Source: an uncultured Bacteroides sp. (GTDB taxonomy: Bacteria > Bacteroidota > Bacteroidia > Bacteroidales > Bacteroidaceae). Taken from it: a DNA stretch of 64,000 nt. The notes under the pieces were generated by a model. That model was not told the origin of the DNA. It saw only the letters and a list, made by a program, of their open reading frames with translations, and made no database searches. Every line of letters starts with the position of its first letter. Position 1 is the stretch's first letter. Shown piece after piece: positions 45,882 to 54,687 of this stretch. The DNA is taken from NCBI GenBank assembly GCA_945833835.1, contig CAMAFR010000005.1, positions 1-64,000 of the forward strand, in the 5' to 3' direction. Made by a program: the position numbers and the translations under genes.

Positions 45882-47894
45882 TCAGTGTTTCTTTTTTCTT
45901 TTTCTGAGTTCTTCGGCCAGCCGGAAGTGTATTTCGGCTTCCGCCTCTTTGCCGGCCTGTTCGAGCGCTTCGGCAAAGTACTGGTGGCTGCCTGCATGTT
46001 CCGGTTTCAGGGTCGTGGCCTTGTCGAGGTCGGCCACGGCACCTTCTGTGTCGTGGGTGTGCAGGCGGAGCCGCCCCCGGTTATAGACCGCCTTGAAGTG
46101 GAGCGGCTGTATCTGGAGGGCGTGGCTGAAGCATTCCTCCGCTTGGGGGATGTACCCCTCGTTGAAGAGGGTGATGCCTTTCCGCACCCAGGCGTCGGTA
46201 AAGTCCGGAAACAGCTCGATGGCCTTGTCATAGTTGGCCAGGGCGGCGCGGTTGTCGTGTGCGCCGGTCACACACTCGTTGCCCATCAGGTAGTATTCGC
46301 GGGCATATTTCTCTGTCCGCCGTTTTTGCTGTTGCAGTTGCTCTTTCAGCTGCCGGTTTTCTTCCTTCAGCCGGGTGATGATGCCCAGCTTCTTGCGGAT
46401 GAACCGTTGTATGAGCGGTTTCTCGATGTCGTAGCGCGAGTGGATGGCCCGGAAGAACTGTTGCAGGAACTCCCCGAAATCGCCGCGGTCGAACGCCTTG
46501 ACGGCCGCCACATATTCCACGTCGGCTTGCGCCTTTTTCAGAGCCCGCTCTATTGCCTGCCGGTCGTTGAAGCGCCGGGCGAAGGCCACGATGTCGGGCC
46601 GCACGAAGATGTCGCTGCGGCTGATGGCACGTTTCAGGCGGATGCCTTCCAGCGACGTGCACCGGCTCAGGGCCACGTACGCCTGTCCGCCGGCAAACAC
46701 CCCTCCTGTAAAGTCGATGACCGCCCGTGTGAAGGTCAGCCCCTGGCTCTTGTGTACCGTGATGGCCCAGGCCAGCCGGATGGGAAACTGGGTGAAAGTG
46801 CCCAGTTCCTCTTCTTCTATTTTCTTCTCCGTCTCGTTGTATCTGTAGCGGATGTTGCTCCACACCTCCTGCTCTACGCTCACCTCCCGGCCGTCTTCGG
46901 TCATGACGTGGAGGATGCCCTCATCATCAATGCCCGACAGGATGCCGATGGTGCCGTTCACCCATTGCTTCTTCTGGTCGTTCTTGATGAAGATGACCTG
47001 TGCGCCCGGCTTCACTTCCAGTTCGGTCAGGGTGGGGAGGCTGTTTTCGGGGAACTCGCCCTTGATTTCTCCCCGCAGGGTCACCGCTTCCCCGGCCAGG
47101 GCGGCCAGTTTCCGTTCGTTGATAGAGTCCACGGTGTCGCGCCGGGTGGCCAGGGTGATATAGAGGTCGTTGCCTTCTTCCGTCGGGAGTGGGGTGCCCA
47201 GGCGGGTGTTCAGCAGTTGCAGGTCGGCGGTGCCGGCGGTGTTGTTCCGGATGCGGTCGAGCACGTGTACGAATGTTTCGTCCTTCTGGCGGTACACCTG
47301 GGTCAGCTCGATGGACACCAGCTCCATTTCCTGGAACACTTTGGCCGAGAAGAAATAGGGATTGGGATAGAAACGGTTCAGAATGTCACGCTGGTCCGAC
47401 GGGACCACTGGCTCCAGCTGGAACACGTCGCCCACCAGCAGCAGCTGTTTGCCCCCGAAGGGTTCGCGCATGTTGCGTGAGTAGACGCGCAGCACTTTGT
47501 CAATGAAGTCGATGATGTCTGCCCGCACCATAGATATTTCGTCGATGATGACCAGCTCGATGTTCTCGATCAGCTTGCGGCGGTCGGCGGAATACTTTAA
47601 AGACTCCTGCAGACGGCCTCCGTGGAGGCTGTAGTTGGGGTCATCGGGCAGCAGCGGATGGAAGGGCAGCTTGAAAAAGCTGTGCAACGTGCTTCCGCCG
47701 GCATTGATGGCGGCGATGCCAGTAGGTGCCAGCACCACGTGTTTCTTCTTCACCGACTGGCAGACGTACTTCAGGAAGGTGGACTTGCCTGTGCCGGCCT
47801 TTCCGGTGAGGAAGACGGAATTGTGGGTGTACTGGATGAGTCGCAGGGCGTTCTGGAACTCCTCGTTGCTGGTATCTATCTCGATGGCTTTCAT
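45882..47894 (-). CDS. Pif1-like DNA helicase with C-terminal TPR region
   Basis: A 670-residue SF1 helicase of the Pif1/RecD2 type. Motif I is FLTGKAGTGKSTFLKYV (about residue 36), motif II is LVIIDEISMVRADII (about 112) and motif III is LLLVGDVFQLEP. The late motifs are AITVHKSQGLTFTRAVID and GQAYVALSRCTSLEGI (about 380-410). After a coiled linker (about 495-530) come at least three TPR-like repeats (for example AALANYDKAIELFPDFTDAWVRKGITLFNEGY) to the end. This fusion is common to Bacteroidetes. It could tie G-quadruplex or fork unwinding to a protein partner, which is inference. Confidence 0.92.
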   Translation of the reverse strand: MKAIEIDTSNEEFQNALRLIQYTHNSVFLTGKAGTGKSTFLKYVCQSVKKKHVVLAPTGIAAINAGGSTLHSFFKLPFHPLLPDDPNYSLHGGRLQESLKYSADRRKLIENIELVIIDEISMVRADIIDFIDKVLRVYSRNMREPFGGKQLLLVGDVFQLEPVVPSDQRDILNRFYPNPYFFSAKVFQEMELVSIELTQVYRQKDETFVHVLDRIRNNTAGTADLQLLNTRLGTPLPTEEGNDLYITLATRRDTVDSINERKLAALAGEAVTLRGEIKGEFPENSLPTLTELEVKPGAQVIFIKNDQKKQWVNGTIGILSGIDDEGILHVMTEDGREVSVEQEVWSNIRYRYNETEKKIEEEELGTFTQFPIRLAWAITVHKSQGLTFTRAVIDFTGGVFAGGQAYVALSRCTSLEGIRLKRAISRSDIFVRPDIVAFARRFNDRQAIERALKKAQADVEYVAAVKAFDRGDFGEFLQQFFRAIHSRYDIEKPLIQRFIRKKLGIITRLKEENRQLKEQLQQQKRRTEKYAREYYLMGNECVTGAHDNRAALANYDKAIELFPDFTDAWVRKGITLFNEGYIPQAEECFSHALQIQPLHFKAVYNRGRLRLHTHDTEGAVADLDKATTLKPEHAGSHQYFAEALEQAGKEAEAEIHFRLAEELRKRKKKH

Positions 47895-47904
47895 AATGCG
47901 GCTG

Positions 47905-47935
47905 CAAAATTACATTGTTTTCGTGAGATATACAA
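47905..47935 (-). promoter_or_regulatory. Promoter for Pif1-YrdC-MscS run
   Basis: On the minus strand TTG (47935-47933), about 20 bases, TAATTTTG (47912-47905). The helicase start is 11 bases downstream, so the leader would be very short. Confidence 0.5.
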
Positions 47936-48081
47936 CTTCGCCACCGGTTAGTTGTCCCTAACCGGCCCAGCCCTTGCGTCAGATTGTCTCCTTCTCGGAG
48001 GGGGCTATTGAGCCTTTATTATCCACTGTGGAGGCCGTTGAATAACTCCGGGAGTTTTTGGTGATATTACGTCAAATTGCG

Positions 48082-48089
48082 TATCTTTG
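48082..48089 (+). promoter_or_regulatory. -7 element for ACT/UPF0210 genes
   Basis: TATCTTTG, 31 bases before ATG 48120. A TTTG lies 21 bases upstream of it, slightly over the usual spacing. Confidence 0.55.
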
Positions 48090-48119
48090 CCCCCATTCTA
48101 TATTTAAGCAGTGAAGAAT

Positions 48120-48392
48120 ATGAGCAGAACGATTATTACCGTAGTGGGCAAGGATACGGTGGGTATCATTGCCAAAGTGTGCACATTCCTGGCAGAACAT
48201 AAAGTGAACATTCTGGACATCTCGCAGACCATCGTGCAGGACTATTTCAACATGATGATGATTGTGGACATGACCGACATGGAGAAACCCTTTGAACAGG
48301 CCGCCGCCGAGCTGGCCGAACTGGGCAAGGGGATGGGCGTGCAGGTGAAGTGCCAGCGCGAGGAAATCTTCGACATGATGCACCGTATATAA
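48120..48392 (+). CDS. ACT domain protein, UPF0237 family
   Basis: A 90-residue single ACT domain, MSRTIITVVGKDTVGIIAKVCTFLAEHKVNILDISQTIVQDYFNMMMIVDM. ACT domains bind amino acids and regulate enzymes. The conserved pairing of this family with UPF0210 proteins suggests the two form a complex or regulator-enzyme pair. ATG 48120 was chosen over an upstream GTG in the track. The partner gene begins 24 bases downstream. Confidence 0.92.
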   Translation: MSRTIITVVGKDTVGIIAKVCTFLAEHKVNILDISQTIVQDYFNMMMIVDMTDMEKPFEQAAAELAELGKGMGVQVKCQREEIFDMMHRI

Positions 48393-48416
48393 ACCTTCAA
48401 AAAAAACGCAAGACAC

Positions 48417-49781
48417 ATGATCAATATATCAGAAGTTATAGAAACCAATAAGATGATCGAGCAGGAGAATCTCGACGTGCGTACCATCACGATGGGCATC
48501 AACCTGCTTGACTGCGCCGATGGCAATCTGGACGTGCTTTGCCGGAAGATATATGACAAGATTCTCCGCCTGGCGAAGGACCTGGTCCGGACGGGCGAGG
48601 ACATCTCTAAGGAATACGGCATCCCCATCGTCAACAAGCGCATTGCCGTCACCCCGATTGCGCTGGTGGGCGGAGCTGCCTGCCAGACACCGGATGACTA
48701 TGTGCAGATAGCCCGTACGCTTGACCGGGTGGCCCGCGAAGTGGGCGTGAATTTCCTGGGTGGCTACTCGGCCATCGTGTCGAAAGGCATGAGCCGCAGT
48801 GACGAGCTGCTGATTCGTTCCATCCCCCGGGCGTTGGCCGAAACCGATTTCATCTGTAGCTCGGTCAATGTGGGCTCTACCAAGACCGGTATCAACATGG
48901 ATGCCGTGAAGCTGATGGGCGAAATCATCAAGGAGACGGCCGAGCTGACCCAGGAGCGCATGTCGCTGGGCTGTGCCAAGCTGGTGGTGCTCTGCAACGC
49001 GCCCGATGACAATCCCTTCATGGCCGGTGCGTTCCACGGCGTGTCCGAAGCCGATGCCGTGGTGAGTGTGGGGGTCAGCGGTCCTGGCGTGGTGAAGTAT
49101 GCCCTTGAGCAGGTTCGTGGGGCCAGCTTCGAGGTGTTGTGTGAGACCATCAAGCGGACGGCGTTCAAGATTACCCGGGTGGGGCAGTTGGTGGCCAAGG
49201 AGGCCTCATGCCGTCTGGGCGTGCCGTTCGGCATCATCGACTTGTCGTTGGCGCCTACGCCGGCGGTGGGCGACAGTGTGGCCGAGATTCTTCAGGAAAT
49301 CGGTCTGGAATATGCCGGGGCGCCCGGTACGACGGCAGCTCTGGCCTTGCTCAACGACCAGGTGAAGAAGGGCGGCATCATGGCTTCGTCTTACGTGGGC
49401 GGACTGAGCGGAGCCTTTATCCCGGTCAGCGAAGACCAGGCCATGATTGATGCGGTGGAGGCCGGTGCGCTGACGCTGGAGAAGCTGGAGGCCATGACCT
49501 GCGTCTGCTCCGTCGGGCTGGACATGATTGCCATTCCCGGCTCCACGTCGGCGGCAACGGTGGCCGGCATTATTGCCGACGAGGCCGCCATCGGCATGAT
49601 TAACCAGAAGACGACGGCGGTGCGCATCATTCCTGCCGTGGGCAAGGAGGTGGGCGACCGTGTGGAGTTTGGCGGATTGCTGGGGTATGCTCCCATCATG
49701 CCGGTCAACCCGTATAGCTGTGAGGCGTTTGTGGGTCGCGGTGGCCGCATTCCGGCACCGGTGCACAGTTTCAAGAACTGA
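48417..49781 (+). CDS. UPF0210 (DUF711) family protein, PFL-like fold
   Basis: A 454-residue soluble protein from [49 protein letters not shown]. It has [27 protein letters not shown] and [56 protein letters not shown] and [35 protein letters not shown] follow. The family resembles pyruvate-formate-lyase and ribonucleotide-reductase barrels, but I see no glycyl-radical loop. Its function is not known to me. It is always found near the ACT protein upstream. UvrD-like helicase follows after 10 bases. Confidence 0.9.
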   Translation: MINISEVIETNKMIEQENLDVRTITMGINLLDCADGNLDVLCRKIYDKILRLAKDLVRTGEDISKEYGIPIVNKRIAVTPIALVGGAACQTPDDYVQIARTLDRVAREVGVNFLGGYSAIVSKGMSRSDELLIRSIPRALAETDFICSSVNVGSTKTGINMDAVKLMGEIIKETAELTQERMSLGCAKLVVLCNAPDDNPFMAGAFHGVSEADAVVSVGVSGPGVVKYALEQVRGASFEVLCETIKRTAFKITRVGQLVAKEASCRLGVPFGIIDLSLAPTPAVGDSVAEILQEIGLEYAGAPGTTAALALLNDQVKKGGIMASSYVGGLSGAFIPVSEDQAMIDAVEAGALTLEKLEAMTCVCSVGLDMIAIPGSTSAATVAGIIADEAAIGMINQKTTAVRIIPAVGKEVGDRVEFGGLLGYAPIMPVNPYSCEAFVGRGGRIPAPVHSFKN

Positions 49782-49791
49782 CGGGGGCCGT

Positions 49792-52065
49792 ATGTCGAAT
49801 TATCTGGAAGAACTCAACGGCAGCCAGCGAGCTGCCGTTTTGTATAATGACGGCCCTTCGTTAGTCATTGCCGGTGCCGGGTCGGGCAAGACACGGGTGC
49901 TGACCTACAAGATAGCCTATCTGCTGGACAACGGCTATGAGCCTTGGTCCATCCTGGCACTGACCTTTACCAACAAGGCAGCGCGCGAAATGAAGGAGCG
50001 CATCGCCCGGCAGGTGGGCATGGACCGCGCGCGTTACCTGTGGATGGGCACATTCCACTCCCTGTTCTCGCGCATCTTGCGGATGGAAGCGGAGCTCATC
50101 GGCTTTACGCCCCACTTCACCATCTATGATGCGGCCGACTCGAAGAACCTGCTGAAGACCATCATCAAGGAGATGCAGCTCGACGACAAGACCTATAAGC
50201 CGGCGGTGGTGCAGCACCGCATCAGCCAGGCCAAGAACCGGCTGCTCCTGCCCGAGGTGTACGGGGCGGATGCCGGGTTGCGGGAGGCGGACACCGCCGC
50301 CAAGATGCCGGCCATCGGGCAGATTTATCGCCGGTATGCGGAGCGGTGCCGGCAGAGCGATGCCATGGATTTCGATGACCTGTTGCTCCAGACCTACCTG
50401 CTGTTCGACCGTCATCCCGAGGTGGCCGGCCGCTATGCCGAGCGGTTCCGCTATGTGCTGGTGGATGAGTACCAGGACACCAACTACGCCCAGCACTGCA
50501 TTGTCCGGCAGCTGACACAGAAGTACCGGCGCGTGTGCGTGGTGGGCGACGACGCGCAGAGCATCTATTCGTTCCGGGGCGCGAACATCGACAATATCCT
50601 GAAGTTCACGGAGCTTTACCAGGAAGCCCGCCTGTTCAAGCTGGAGCAGAACTACCGTTCCACGCAGACCATCGTGAAGGCGGCCAACAGCCTGATTGCC
50701 AAGAACCGTGACCGGATACAGAAAGAAGTGTTCTCCGAGAATCAGGCGGGTGACCCGCTGACGGTGTCGTGTGCGTATAGTGACGTGGAGGAAGGGGAGA
50801 TTGTCGCCAACCGGCTGCAGCGGCTCCACCTGCGCGAAGAGTGCGGCTACGACGGTTTTGCCATTCTCTACCGCACCAATGCGCAGAGCCGTATCTTCGA
50901 GGAGGCCTTGCGCAAGCGCAACATCCCCTACCGCATTTACGGAGGCTTGTCATTCTATCAGCGCAAGGAGATAAAGGACATTATCTCGTACTTCCGGTTG
51001 GCCGTCAATCCGCATGACGAGGAGGCCTTTAAGCGGGTGCTCAACTATCCGGCGCGGGGGATTGGCAATACCACGCTGAACAAGCTGCTGGCCGCTGCCA
51101 CCACGCATCACGTCAGTCTTTGGACGGTGGTCGAGGAACCGGCGGCCTACGGACTGGAGGTGAGCAAAGGCACGCTGGCCAAGCTGAAAGGATTTCACGA
51201 CCTGATAGCCGGTTTTAGGGCCGACACGGCGGTGAAGGATGCGTATGAGCTGGGTGGAGAGATTGTGCGGCAAGCGGGCATCGTCAGCGACCTCTATCAG
51301 GACCGTTCGCCCGAAAGCCTCAGCCGGCAGGAGAATGTGGAGGAGCTCATGACGGGCATCCACGATTTCTGTGCCTTGCGGCAGGAGGAAGGCAATACCC
51401 GTGTGGGACTGTCGGACTACCTCTCGGAAGTCTCATTGCTGACCGACCAGGACAGCGGGACCGATGAGGAGGGGGCCAAAGTATCGTTGATGACCATCCA
51501 TTCGGCTAAGGGGCTGGAGTTTCGCACGGTCTTTGTGGTGGGGCTGGAAGAGAACCTGTTTCCCAGCCTGCTCTCGGGTGACTCCTATCAGGCGCTCGAA
51601 GAGGAACGCCGGCTGTTTTATGTCGCCATCACCCGTGCCGAGGAACATTGTTTCCTGTCGTATGCCAAGAGCCGGTTCCGGTATGGGAAGACCGAGTTCT
51701 GCTCGCCCAGCCGTTTTTTGCGCGACATTGATGCCCGCTACGTGCAGTGGCCCGAGGGGGCTCCTCAGACGGTGCGGCAAGACAGTCCTCCGCCGGTGCG
51801 CAAAGTGTTCATCCCGTCAGTCAGACCGGTCCCGACTGTATCGGCGACAGGCGCCTCGGCATCTTCATGGGCTCCGACGACCGTGATGACCAAGGCTGGG
51901 CGGTTGCAGGTAGGCGACATGATTGAGCACGAACGGTTCGGTCCCGGCGAGGTGACCCGGCTGGAAGGCAGCGGTGATGACTGCAAGGCGACGGTGGTGT
52001 TCCGCCATGCGGGGACCAAACAGCTGCTGCTGAAGTTTGCCCGCTTCAAGATTGCGGGCCGGTGA
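49792..52065 (+). CDS. UvrD/PcrA-type DNA helicase
   Basis: A 757-residue SF1A helicase starting MSNYLEELNGSQRAAVLYNDGPSLVIAGAGSGKTRVLTYKIAYLL. Motif I is AGAGSGKTR (about residue 27) and motif II is VLVDEYQDTNYAQH. Motif III is VCVVGDDAQSIYSFRGA, motif IV LEQNYRSTQTI, motif V VSLMTIHSAKGLEFRTVFVVGLEENLFPS and motif VI EEERRLFYVAITRAEEH. The C-terminus ends in a small Tudor-like DNA/RNA polymerase-binding segment (IEHERFGPGEVTRLEGSG). It acts in nucleotide excision repair and mismatch repair. ATG 49792 follows the PFL gene closely and is the family start. Confidence 0.95.
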   Translation: MSNYLEELNGSQRAAVLYNDGPSLVIAGAGSGKTRVLTYKIAYLLDNGYEPWSILALTFTNKAAREMKERIARQVGMDRARYLWMGTFHSLFSRILRMEAELIGFTPHFTIYDAADSKNLLKTIIKEMQLDDKTYKPAVVQHRISQAKNRLLLPEVYGADAGLREADTAAKMPAIGQIYRRYAERCRQSDAMDFDDLLLQTYLLFDRHPEVAGRYAERFRYVLVDEYQDTNYAQHCIVRQLTQKYRRVCVVGDDAQSIYSFRGANIDNILKFTELYQEARLFKLEQNYRSTQTIVKAANSLIAKNRDRIQKEVFSENQAGDPLTVSCAYSDVEEGEIVANRLQRLHLREECGYDGFAILYRTNAQSRIFEEALRKRNIPYRIYGGLSFYQRKEIKDIISYFRLAVNPHDEEAFKRVLNYPARGIGNTTLNKLLAAATTHHVSLWTVVEEPAAYGLEVSKGTLAKLKGFHDLIAGFRADTAVKDAYELGGEIVRQAGIVSDLYQDRSPESLSRQENVEELMTGIHDFCALRQEEGNTRVGLSDYLSEVSLLTDQDSGTDEEGAKVSLMTIHSAKGLEFRTVFVVGLEENLFPSLLSGDSYQALEEERRLFYVAITRAEEHCFLSYAKSRFRYGKTEFCSPSRFLRDIDARYVQWPEGAPQTVRQDSPPPVRKVFIPSVRPVPTVSATGASASSWAPTTVMTKAGRLQVGDMIEHERFGPGEVTRLEGSGDDCKATVVFRHAGTKQLLLKFARFKIAGR

Positions 52066-52084
52066 CCGGTAGAGATGCTCCGGC

Positions 52085-53902
52085 TTATGCCAGTTCCAGT
52101 CCGAAGGTTTCTTTCAGCTTCATCAGCGACGGATTTTTCTGGCTCATCAGTTGGAAGCGTTCTACGGGGCTGTAGGCCCGCACTGTCTCGTTTTCCTCGC
52201 TCACCCGTACCTCCATGCGGATGCGCCGGTTGTGCAGTTGTTGTTGCAGGTATGCCACAATCTGCGGCGACAGCCGTTCCATGTACTGGCGCACCATGTC
52301 GTTGTCTACCGTTACTTCAAACACGTCCTCCGCTTTCAGGTGGGGGGCGGCGTTCATCATGCGGGCGGCGTTGGCGGCTTCCTCCTTGGGCAGTTGTGCG
52401 GCGAATTCCCGCCAGCAGAAACTGAGGGCCTTTTCATCGAACGGATAATCCGTATAACCCTTGCCGGTGGCATCGTTGCCTGTGGCGGCCATCGGTGCGG
52501 TATTGGCCTTGGCCGGTGTCGGCGGTTTGCGGCGGATGGACATGCCCAGACTGCCGGCCTGCACTACGGGTATCTTGGGCCGGCCTGTCTCGTGCTGGTC
52601 AGCCGGAGGGAGCGGGGCTGCCTGGCTGCCGGGAGCAGGAGTACCGGTAGGGACTGGACGTGCCGGAGCCGGCGCCGGAGGGGGAACCGGTGTGGCGGCA
52701 GGACCTGCGTTGGCGGTCGGGGCAGGCGCAGGCGTTGGCTGCGGGGTGGTGAAGGGGGAGGAAATAGACGGTCGAGGGCTACGCCCGTCACCGGGGGTGT
52801 CATTCGGGTCGGCCGTGAGTTGCGACAGCTGTATGAGGGTCAGTTCCACCAGCAGCCGTTTGTTCTTGCTGGCCCGGTAATTCAGGTCACAGTCGTTGGA
52901 CAGCTTCATGGCCCGGTACAGGAATCGGGGGGTGCATTGCTGCGCCTGCGCCTGATAGCGTTCGCGGATGGAGGCACCCACCTCCAGGAGCGGGAGAGTC
53001 GAGGCGTCGCGGCTCACCAGCAGGTCGCGGAAGTGCGACGAGAGGCCGGTGATGAAGTGTCCGCCGTCGAATCCCTTCGACAGGATTTCGTTCAGCAGCA
53101 GCATGCAGTCCAGCGTACGGTTCTGCAGGATGGCCTCCGTGAGCCGGAAGTAGTATTCATAGTCCAGCACGTTCAGGTTGTCGATGACGCTGCGGTAGGT
53201 GATGTTCCCGTTGGTGAAGCTCACCACCTGGTCGAAGATGGACAAGGCGTCGCGCATACCGCCGTCAGCCTTTTGGGCGATGACGTTCAGTGCCTCCGGC
53301 TCGGCGTGGATGTGCTCTTTCTGTGCCACTTCGGCCAGGTATTCCACGATGTCGTTCACGTTGATGCGGTTGAAGTCATAAATCTGGCACCGGCTGAGGA
53401 TGGTGGGCAGAATTTTGTGCTTCTCGGTGGTGGCGAGGATGAAGATGGCGTGGTGGGGCGGTTCTTCCAGTGTCTTGAGGAAAGCGTTGAAGGCCGCTTG
53501 CGACAGCATGTGCACTTCGTCAATGATATACACCTTGTAGTGTCCTATCTGGGGCGGGATACGCACCTGGTCAATCAGCGAGCGGATGTCCTCGACCGAG
53601 TTGTTCGAGGCGGCGTCCAGCTCGTGGATGTTGTAGGAGCGTTGTTCGTTGAAGGCACGGCAGGACTCACACTCGTTGCAGGCCTCGCCGCCAGCAGTGG
53701 GATGCAGGCAGTTGATGGTCTTGGCGAAGATACGGGCGCAGGTGGTCTTGCCCACCCCGCGCGGGCCGCAGAACAGATAGGCGTGTGCCAGCTTGTCGTT
53801 GGCAATGGCGTTTTTCAGGGTGGTGGTCAGTGCCCGTTGTCCCACTACGGTACCGAAGGTGGACGGACGGTATTTGCGTGCCGATACGATATAGTCTCCC
53901 AT
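52085..53902 (-). CDS. dnaX: DNA polymerase III subunit gamma/tau
   Basis: Clamp-loader ATPase that loads the beta clamp and ties polymerase cores together. The 605-residue protein has Walker A YLFCGPRGVGKTTCARIF (about residue 43), the zinc ligands CLHPTAGGEACNECESC, Walker B VYIIDEVHMLS and the SRC motif LSRCQIY. Domain III ends near residue 370. A long Pro/Ala-rich linker (about 370-450) follows, then a C-terminal tau-like domain that could bind DnaE. The catalytic partner dnaE is in the window at 12390. It converges with the UvrD gene with only 19 bases between the stops. No frameshift slippery site (A-run) was evident. Confidence 0.96.
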   Translation of the reverse strand: MGDYIVSARKYRPSTFGTVVGQRALTTTLKNAIANDKLAHAYLFCGPRGVGKTTCARIFAKTINCLHPTAGGEACNECESCRAFNEQRSYNIHELDAASNNSVEDIRSLIDQVRIPPQIGHYKVYIIDEVHMLSQAAFNAFLKTLEEPPHHAIFILATTEKHKILPTILSRCQIYDFNRINVNDIVEYLAEVAQKEHIHAEPEALNVIAQKADGGMRDALSIFDQVVSFTNGNITYRSVIDNLNVLDYEYYFRLTEAILQNRTLDCMLLLNEILSKGFDGGHFITGLSSHFRDLLVSRDASTLPLLEVGASIRERYQAQAQQCTPRFLYRAMKLSNDCDLNYRASKNKRLLVELTLIQLSQLTADPNDTPGDGRSPRPSISSPFTTPQPTPAPAPTANAGPAATPVPPPAPAPARPVPTGTPAPGSQAAPLPPADQHETGRPKIPVVQAGSLGMSIRRKPPTPAKANTAPMAATGNDATGKGYTDYPFDEKALSFCWREFAAQLPKEEAANAARMMNAAPHLKAEDVFEVTVDNDMVRQYMERLSPQIVAYLQQQLHNRRIRMEVRVSEENETVRAYSPVERFQLMSQKNPSLMKLKETFGLELA

Positions 53903-53935
53903 GATGCGATAGATAGTGTTTTAACTGATTCACTG

Positions 53936-53943
53936 CAAATGTA
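53936..53943 (-). promoter_or_regulatory. -7 element for dnaX
   Basis: TACATTTG on the minus strand, about 34 bases before the dnaX start. The -33 match is weak. Confidence 0.4.
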
Positions 53944-53985
53944 CGGAAAATCTTGCGTTAATTAGGGTATCCGACGAAATATTTC

Positions 53986-53993
53986 TATCTTTG
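53986..53993 (+). promoter_or_regulatory. -7 element for DivIC/FtsB-like gene
   Basis: TATCTTTG, 24 bases before ATG 54018. No good -33 match is visible at the expected distance. Confidence 0.5.
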
Positions 53994-54017
53994 TCCGGAC
54001 ACTTAAAACCGAACGAA

Positions 54018-54344
54018 ATGCAGAAGTTGCTTAGAATCTGGAATCTGATAAGCCGTCACAAATACCTGATAACCATTGTCGCCTTTTTGCTGATTATCGG
54101 GGTGCTCGACGAGAACAGCCTGATACGCCGCATAGGGCACTGGCACGAAATCACGACGCTCAAGGCCGAAATCAAGAAGTACCGTGATCAGTATGACAAG
54201 GACAGCCGGACGCTCAAGGAACTGACCACCCATCCCGACGAGCTGGAGAAGGTGGCACGGGAGAAATACCTGATGAAGAAACCCAATGAGGACATCTATA
54301 TCTTCGAGGAAGACATGGATATCCCGAACCGTGACCAAGAATGA
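54018..54344 (+). CDS. Septum formation initiator family protein (FtsB/DivIC-like)
   Basis: A 108-residue division protein. A short cytoplasmic start (MQKLLRIWNLISRHKY) leads to one helix (LITIVAFLLIIGVLDE) and then a periplasmic coiled coil (HEITTLKAEIKKYRDQYDKDSRTLKELTT). The EKVAREKYLMKKPNEDIYIF motif is characteristic of FtsB/DivIC. It would join FtsL/FtsQ-type proteins at the septum. The track start at 53991 adds nine residues in the promoter; ATG 54018 is used. Its stop overlaps the next start in ATGA. Confidence 0.92.
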   Translation: MQKLLRIWNLISRHKYLITIVAFLLIIGVLDENSLIRRIGHWHEITTLKAEIKKYRDQYDKDSRTLKELTTHPDELEKVAREKYLMKKPNEDIYIFEEDMDIPNRDQE

Positions 54345-54658
54345 AACGTTATTATCCGATGATTGCTGTTGCCGGGGGCATCTTGCTCTTGATAGGGGCG
54401 TTGCTGCAACTGACGAGACTATGGGTGGCTCCTTACTTATATATAATAGGTGCGGTGGCTTTCGCCTACGTGCAGGTGCTGGACGGGTATGACGGTACTG
54501 ACGTGGTCTTGCGCCGGTTGCGCCGCCAGCAGGTGCTGGGAGCCGTGTTGCTGGTGCTGGCCGGGGTGCTGATGTTCACCCATCACCACAACGAGTGGGT
54601 GCTGTGCCTCAGCATCGCCGCGGTGTTTGAGGTCTATACCGCCTTCCGCTTGGGATAA
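54341..54658 (+). CDS. Small hypothetical membrane protein
   Basis: A 105-residue protein with about four hydrophobic helices (MIAVAGGILLLIGALL, VAPYLYIIGAVAFAYVQVL, VLGAVLLVLAGVLMFT, WVLCLSIAAVFEVYTAFRL). I recognise no named family. It is translationally coupled to the division gene by an ATGA overlap, and the TPR regulator gene starts 29 bases after it. It may share the divIC-like transcript. Confidence 0.75.
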   Translation: MKRYYPMIAVAGGILLLIGALLQLTRLWVAPYLYIIGAVAFAYVQVLDGYDGTDVVLRRLRRQQVLGAVLLVLAGVLMFTHHHNEWVLCLSIAAVFEVYTAFRLG

Positions 54659-54687
54659 GGCAACGAAAATGACAAATACAATCAACC

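Noticed and set aside
45885-47480. 531-codon plus-strand ORF opposite the Pif1-like helicase
   Set aside because: Shadow of the helicase gene; no start context or recognisable motif.
52151-53965. 604-codon plus-strand ORF opposite dnaX
   Set aside because: No domain and Gly/Val/His-rich shadow composition; dnaX on the minus strand is unambiguous.
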